Shown here in pieces: positions 61,266 to 64,000 of a stretch of 64,000 nucleotides of DNA. Position numbers and translations under genes: made by a program. The DNA comes from Morinoia aosen (Eukaryota > Arthropoda > Malacostraca > Amphipoda > Talitridae): the NCBI GenBank assembly GCA_030386875.1, contig CM059562.1, forward strand, positions 75,512,095 through 75,576,094. The letters run 5' to 3'. A model generated the notes under the pieces. The model made no database searches. It was not told the DNA's origin and saw nothing but the letters and a program-made list of their open reading frames with translations. Numbering within the stretch: the stretch's first letter is position 1; every line of letters begins with the position of its first letter.

Positions 61266-63130
61266 TGCCAGCAGTGCTTGCCTTCGCTCAACAAAAGATA
61301 AACTGCAAATAGATGAGCAGGAAAACAAGGATAAATATTCAAGGCAAATCGCTTGAGGCACCCACTCCCGTTTCGGCATTGTGAACAATGAATTGCAAGT
61401 GCATTTCAATTTATGGTAAAAAAATTAAACTTGTACTTGTAAGAAGTGTCCAGTGGGAAGAGGTGAGACGCGAGGACAGCCCCTAGTTTTTTCAAGCAGG
61501 ACTACGCTTGTATGCATGAATGACGGTCTACGACAAAATAATTTTTAGCAATAAAAATACATTCAACGCAATTCATTTGTGCTTTTTCTCGATTCAAACT
61601 AAACGTAATTACGTTATTTCCTTCAAACCAGCAACCGGAAATTAATCATCATATTTCTTAGGAGGCCGAATTTTATCGCGGTGGGTTTCAGGAAAATAAT
61701 CGCCTTTTTCGGTAGTGATGAACTGCTCATCAGCACGATCAGAAACATCCATTAAACTGAGCGTACTCCAGGACCTCTCACTCTGAATATCCGCAAGTGA
61801 CCGAAGGAAAATTTAGATCTCGCGCTAGGAGAGGCAGGAGAGAGTGAAGTGGTTCATCGATGCCACAAAATCACCGCAGATGGCAGAGAAGAACTGGATC
61901 CCTCAATGCACTCGAAACTGCATCCCCGTCACTGAAAGATTGAAGCGTCTAGAACCAAAATAAGCCATATTTATTCATAAAGAAAGTGAGAATTGATTCC
62001 CGTACAGCGAAAAATGCAGATGAAACCTAACAATTACTGGACAAAATAACCTGCACCAAGAATGTCATCAGTGCTTGATTGTCAAGCAGGTGATGTTATT
62101 ACATCTTCTTAAGTGCAAGTAAGCATACAGATATTTTCAACCAACGCATTTCTCATAGTAGTCCTTCCATCAGCGTAATCTTGAGCCGATCACTAGCACT
62201 CAACTGACTTTCAGAAGAAATATTGTCCAGGCACTGATGCGGCAAGCCATCTCTCAGAAGCGTAACACGCTTTAGAAAAGTGCCACCTCCAGCTAAAAAA
62301 ACATACTCAGGAATTGAAAGTTGTAGAAATTTTGAGAAAAAAAGTATCTGGAGTACAACAGCTATCGTCTTTCTACTCCGCTGCAGGGACACAAGATCTC
62401 TGAATGGCGAAGTTCTTGCCTAGTGTTTTTTACAAGCGAAAATTGAACTGATAACTTCATAACATTGCACAGAATTTATTGATATTTCATAAGTTTTAGT
62501 GTGAACACATATGCTCTACTGTCTTGTTACCCGAGGCTATTAAAGACAAATAGCAGTAATTATATCTGCGTATGAATACTATTCAGAGAAGATTGACCAG
62601 TTCTCTGAACACGTTTCAGAGAACGCGTAACTTAGGACTTCAGAGACAAGCTGTAGAAAATTCACTCAGGCGTTCAAACAACTGAGCTGTTCGACGTGGA
62701 ATTTTTCAAAGCTTGACATGAAATTAGAATGAGGAAGAGATCTAGTGAGATTCACTAAAAAATACAGCCTGTTATCACATCAACTGATGAGCACAGTTAT
62801 TAATTCACGGTTACCTAACTTTGTTTTCCTAGGTAACCAGCGTCATTTTCTCCCATCCCTGAAACACGCAATGATTTTTTATAATTCCTATGGCATTATT
62901 CATGATTTCGTCAAAAACATACAGATTAATTAACAGAAAAAAACTGAACATACCAATTTTGAACCATCATATTTCCCCGATTTGGCACACATGATTCCTA
63001 TTCACCTACTCCTCATGCAGTGACGTTCCCTTAGCATCTGTAAACTTACGTAACTGCTTCACGTGTCTCCGTTTCGCGCACGGAACAGGACGATCCTGTT
63101 ATAATAATTATCCCCACGCCAATGTACGAA
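61266..63130. other. AT-rich non-coding stretch
   Basis: No supported exon or repeat. The short minus frame at 62153-62392 looks random. Confidence 0.4.
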
Positions 63131-63352
63131 TTACAATTCGTGACCGGAACGCTCGGTGCCGGATCCCGGTCCGCAGTTGCGGACACAGCGGCTCAGACAG
63201 GCAATACGTATTGTGCGAGGGTTGGGCTGTCTCCAGAGGGCGCACGTGCGAAATGAAACTCTACGTGCCTGCCTGCCTGCCTGCCCACTGCAGGGCGCAG
63301 GTGGGACCGAGGAGAATGTCGTCCAACAGGAGAAACGTATTTGAGGATTCAA
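63131..63352. promoter_or_regulatory. CpG-rich island with CCTG repeats
   Basis: A sharp GC-rich block in AT-rich DNA, with four to five TGCC/CCTG repeats at about 63266-63285 and symmetrical words such as CAATACGTATTG. It could be a promoter or an untranslated exon; open frames on both strands are unsupported. Confidence 0.25.
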
Positions 63353-63704
63353 GTCTTTCAGAAAGAAAGAGTTAGAAATGGAAAATGAGCACGTTTATTG
63401 TATTAACTATGTAGTGCACACGACTCGTCAACTGTGACGGGATTTGATATTTTCCTTCGGCAAATCTTCCAGATGTGGATGGCAAACAGATATATCCAAC
63501 ATAATGCTCTATATAGTACTTGCGCACTGGTGAAACTCGTATCACAGATACGGTCATTATGCATACTTTTAAAGCTTGCAAGAGAGAGACGGACCAAGCA
63601 ACCAAAATGGACGAACCAATTTAATGTGTTCAATGATGTTTCCGTTGTAATAGCATAGAAAAATTATGCACAGAAAAAATTTGTAAATTGATTTTTTAAG
63701 TTTT

Positions 63705-63738
63705 TATTTATTTATTTATTAATTTATTTATTTATAAA
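63705..63738 (+). repeat. ATTT microsatellite
   Basis: TTTATTTATTTATTTATTAA and further TTTA units. It may be the tail of a retroposed element, as at 46042-46064, but no body is recognisable. Confidence 0.8.
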
Positions 63739-64000
63739 AGAATAAAGCAAATGATTAAATGGACGAGTCTCTTTGCCACTAACCTACTAGCTCTTTTGTT
63801 GCTAGGATTAAATTCATATCGCAAACACTGTAAATATACTATATTATTTGGTAAGTTCTTGTTTGCATTACGATTCGAACATAATCGCCGTTTACTCCTC
63901 TGTTGAAACACTTGTCAAAATTTTTCATTAGTTTGATCATCGCACTACAATTTTATCAAAAAAAATAAATAAAAATTATTTTTTTATCAATTTCATCACA

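Overview
The window is eukaryotic nuclear DNA, most likely from an insect. It is AT-rich and gene-poor. Its genes are split by canonical GT-AG introns, it carries TCAGT-type initiators of the arthropod kind, and it is full of minisatellites, short inverted-repeat elements and tRNA-like SINE remnants. No operons, CRISPR arrays, plasmid or phage functions are visible. The species cannot be fixed from the sequence; a hemipteran-like insect is only a guess.

One gene can be assembled with confidence. It lies on the minus strand, starts at 35290 and ends at 25853, and has three coding exons: 35290-32715, 29292-29179 and 25913-25853. Splice signals and phases agree at both introns and the joined reading frame is 916 codons. 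It encodes a single-pass type II membrane protein of unrecognised function, with a long low-complexity ectodomain. The only ectodomain cysteines form two pairs, and the second pair is encoded by the two small 3' exons. Intron 2 holds a CA-rich minisatellite that touches its 5' splice site. It also holds a 74-bp tandem array in which each unit repeats the terminal-exon acceptor and a short open mini-exon.

Region by region. 1-25 kb is mostly non-coding, with several minisatellites (the largest is a 25-bp array of about 58 monomers at 20.34-21.81 kb), short terminal-inverted-repeat elements and a few weak exon candidates. 25.4-35.6 kb is the three-exon gene. 36.8-55.3 kb is a nested set of large inverted repeats. 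Palindrome A (36920-38466 against 39385-40934, with a second small fold-back in its centre) is directly abutted by inverted repeat B (40935-45784 against 50458-55307). B has arms of exactly 4,850 bp with only a handful of differences and a 4,673-bp spacer. 55.3-64 kb is mostly non-coding, with a possible small membrane-protein gene at 56.2-56.5 kb, a weak chemoreceptor-like fragment and more tandem repeats.

The gene has no visible functional link to the repeats. The most unusual things here are the large inverted repeats, whose breakpoints coincide with a palindromic MITE, and the array of duplicated splice acceptors with mini-exons. Everything rests on reading by eye; no search or alignment program was run.
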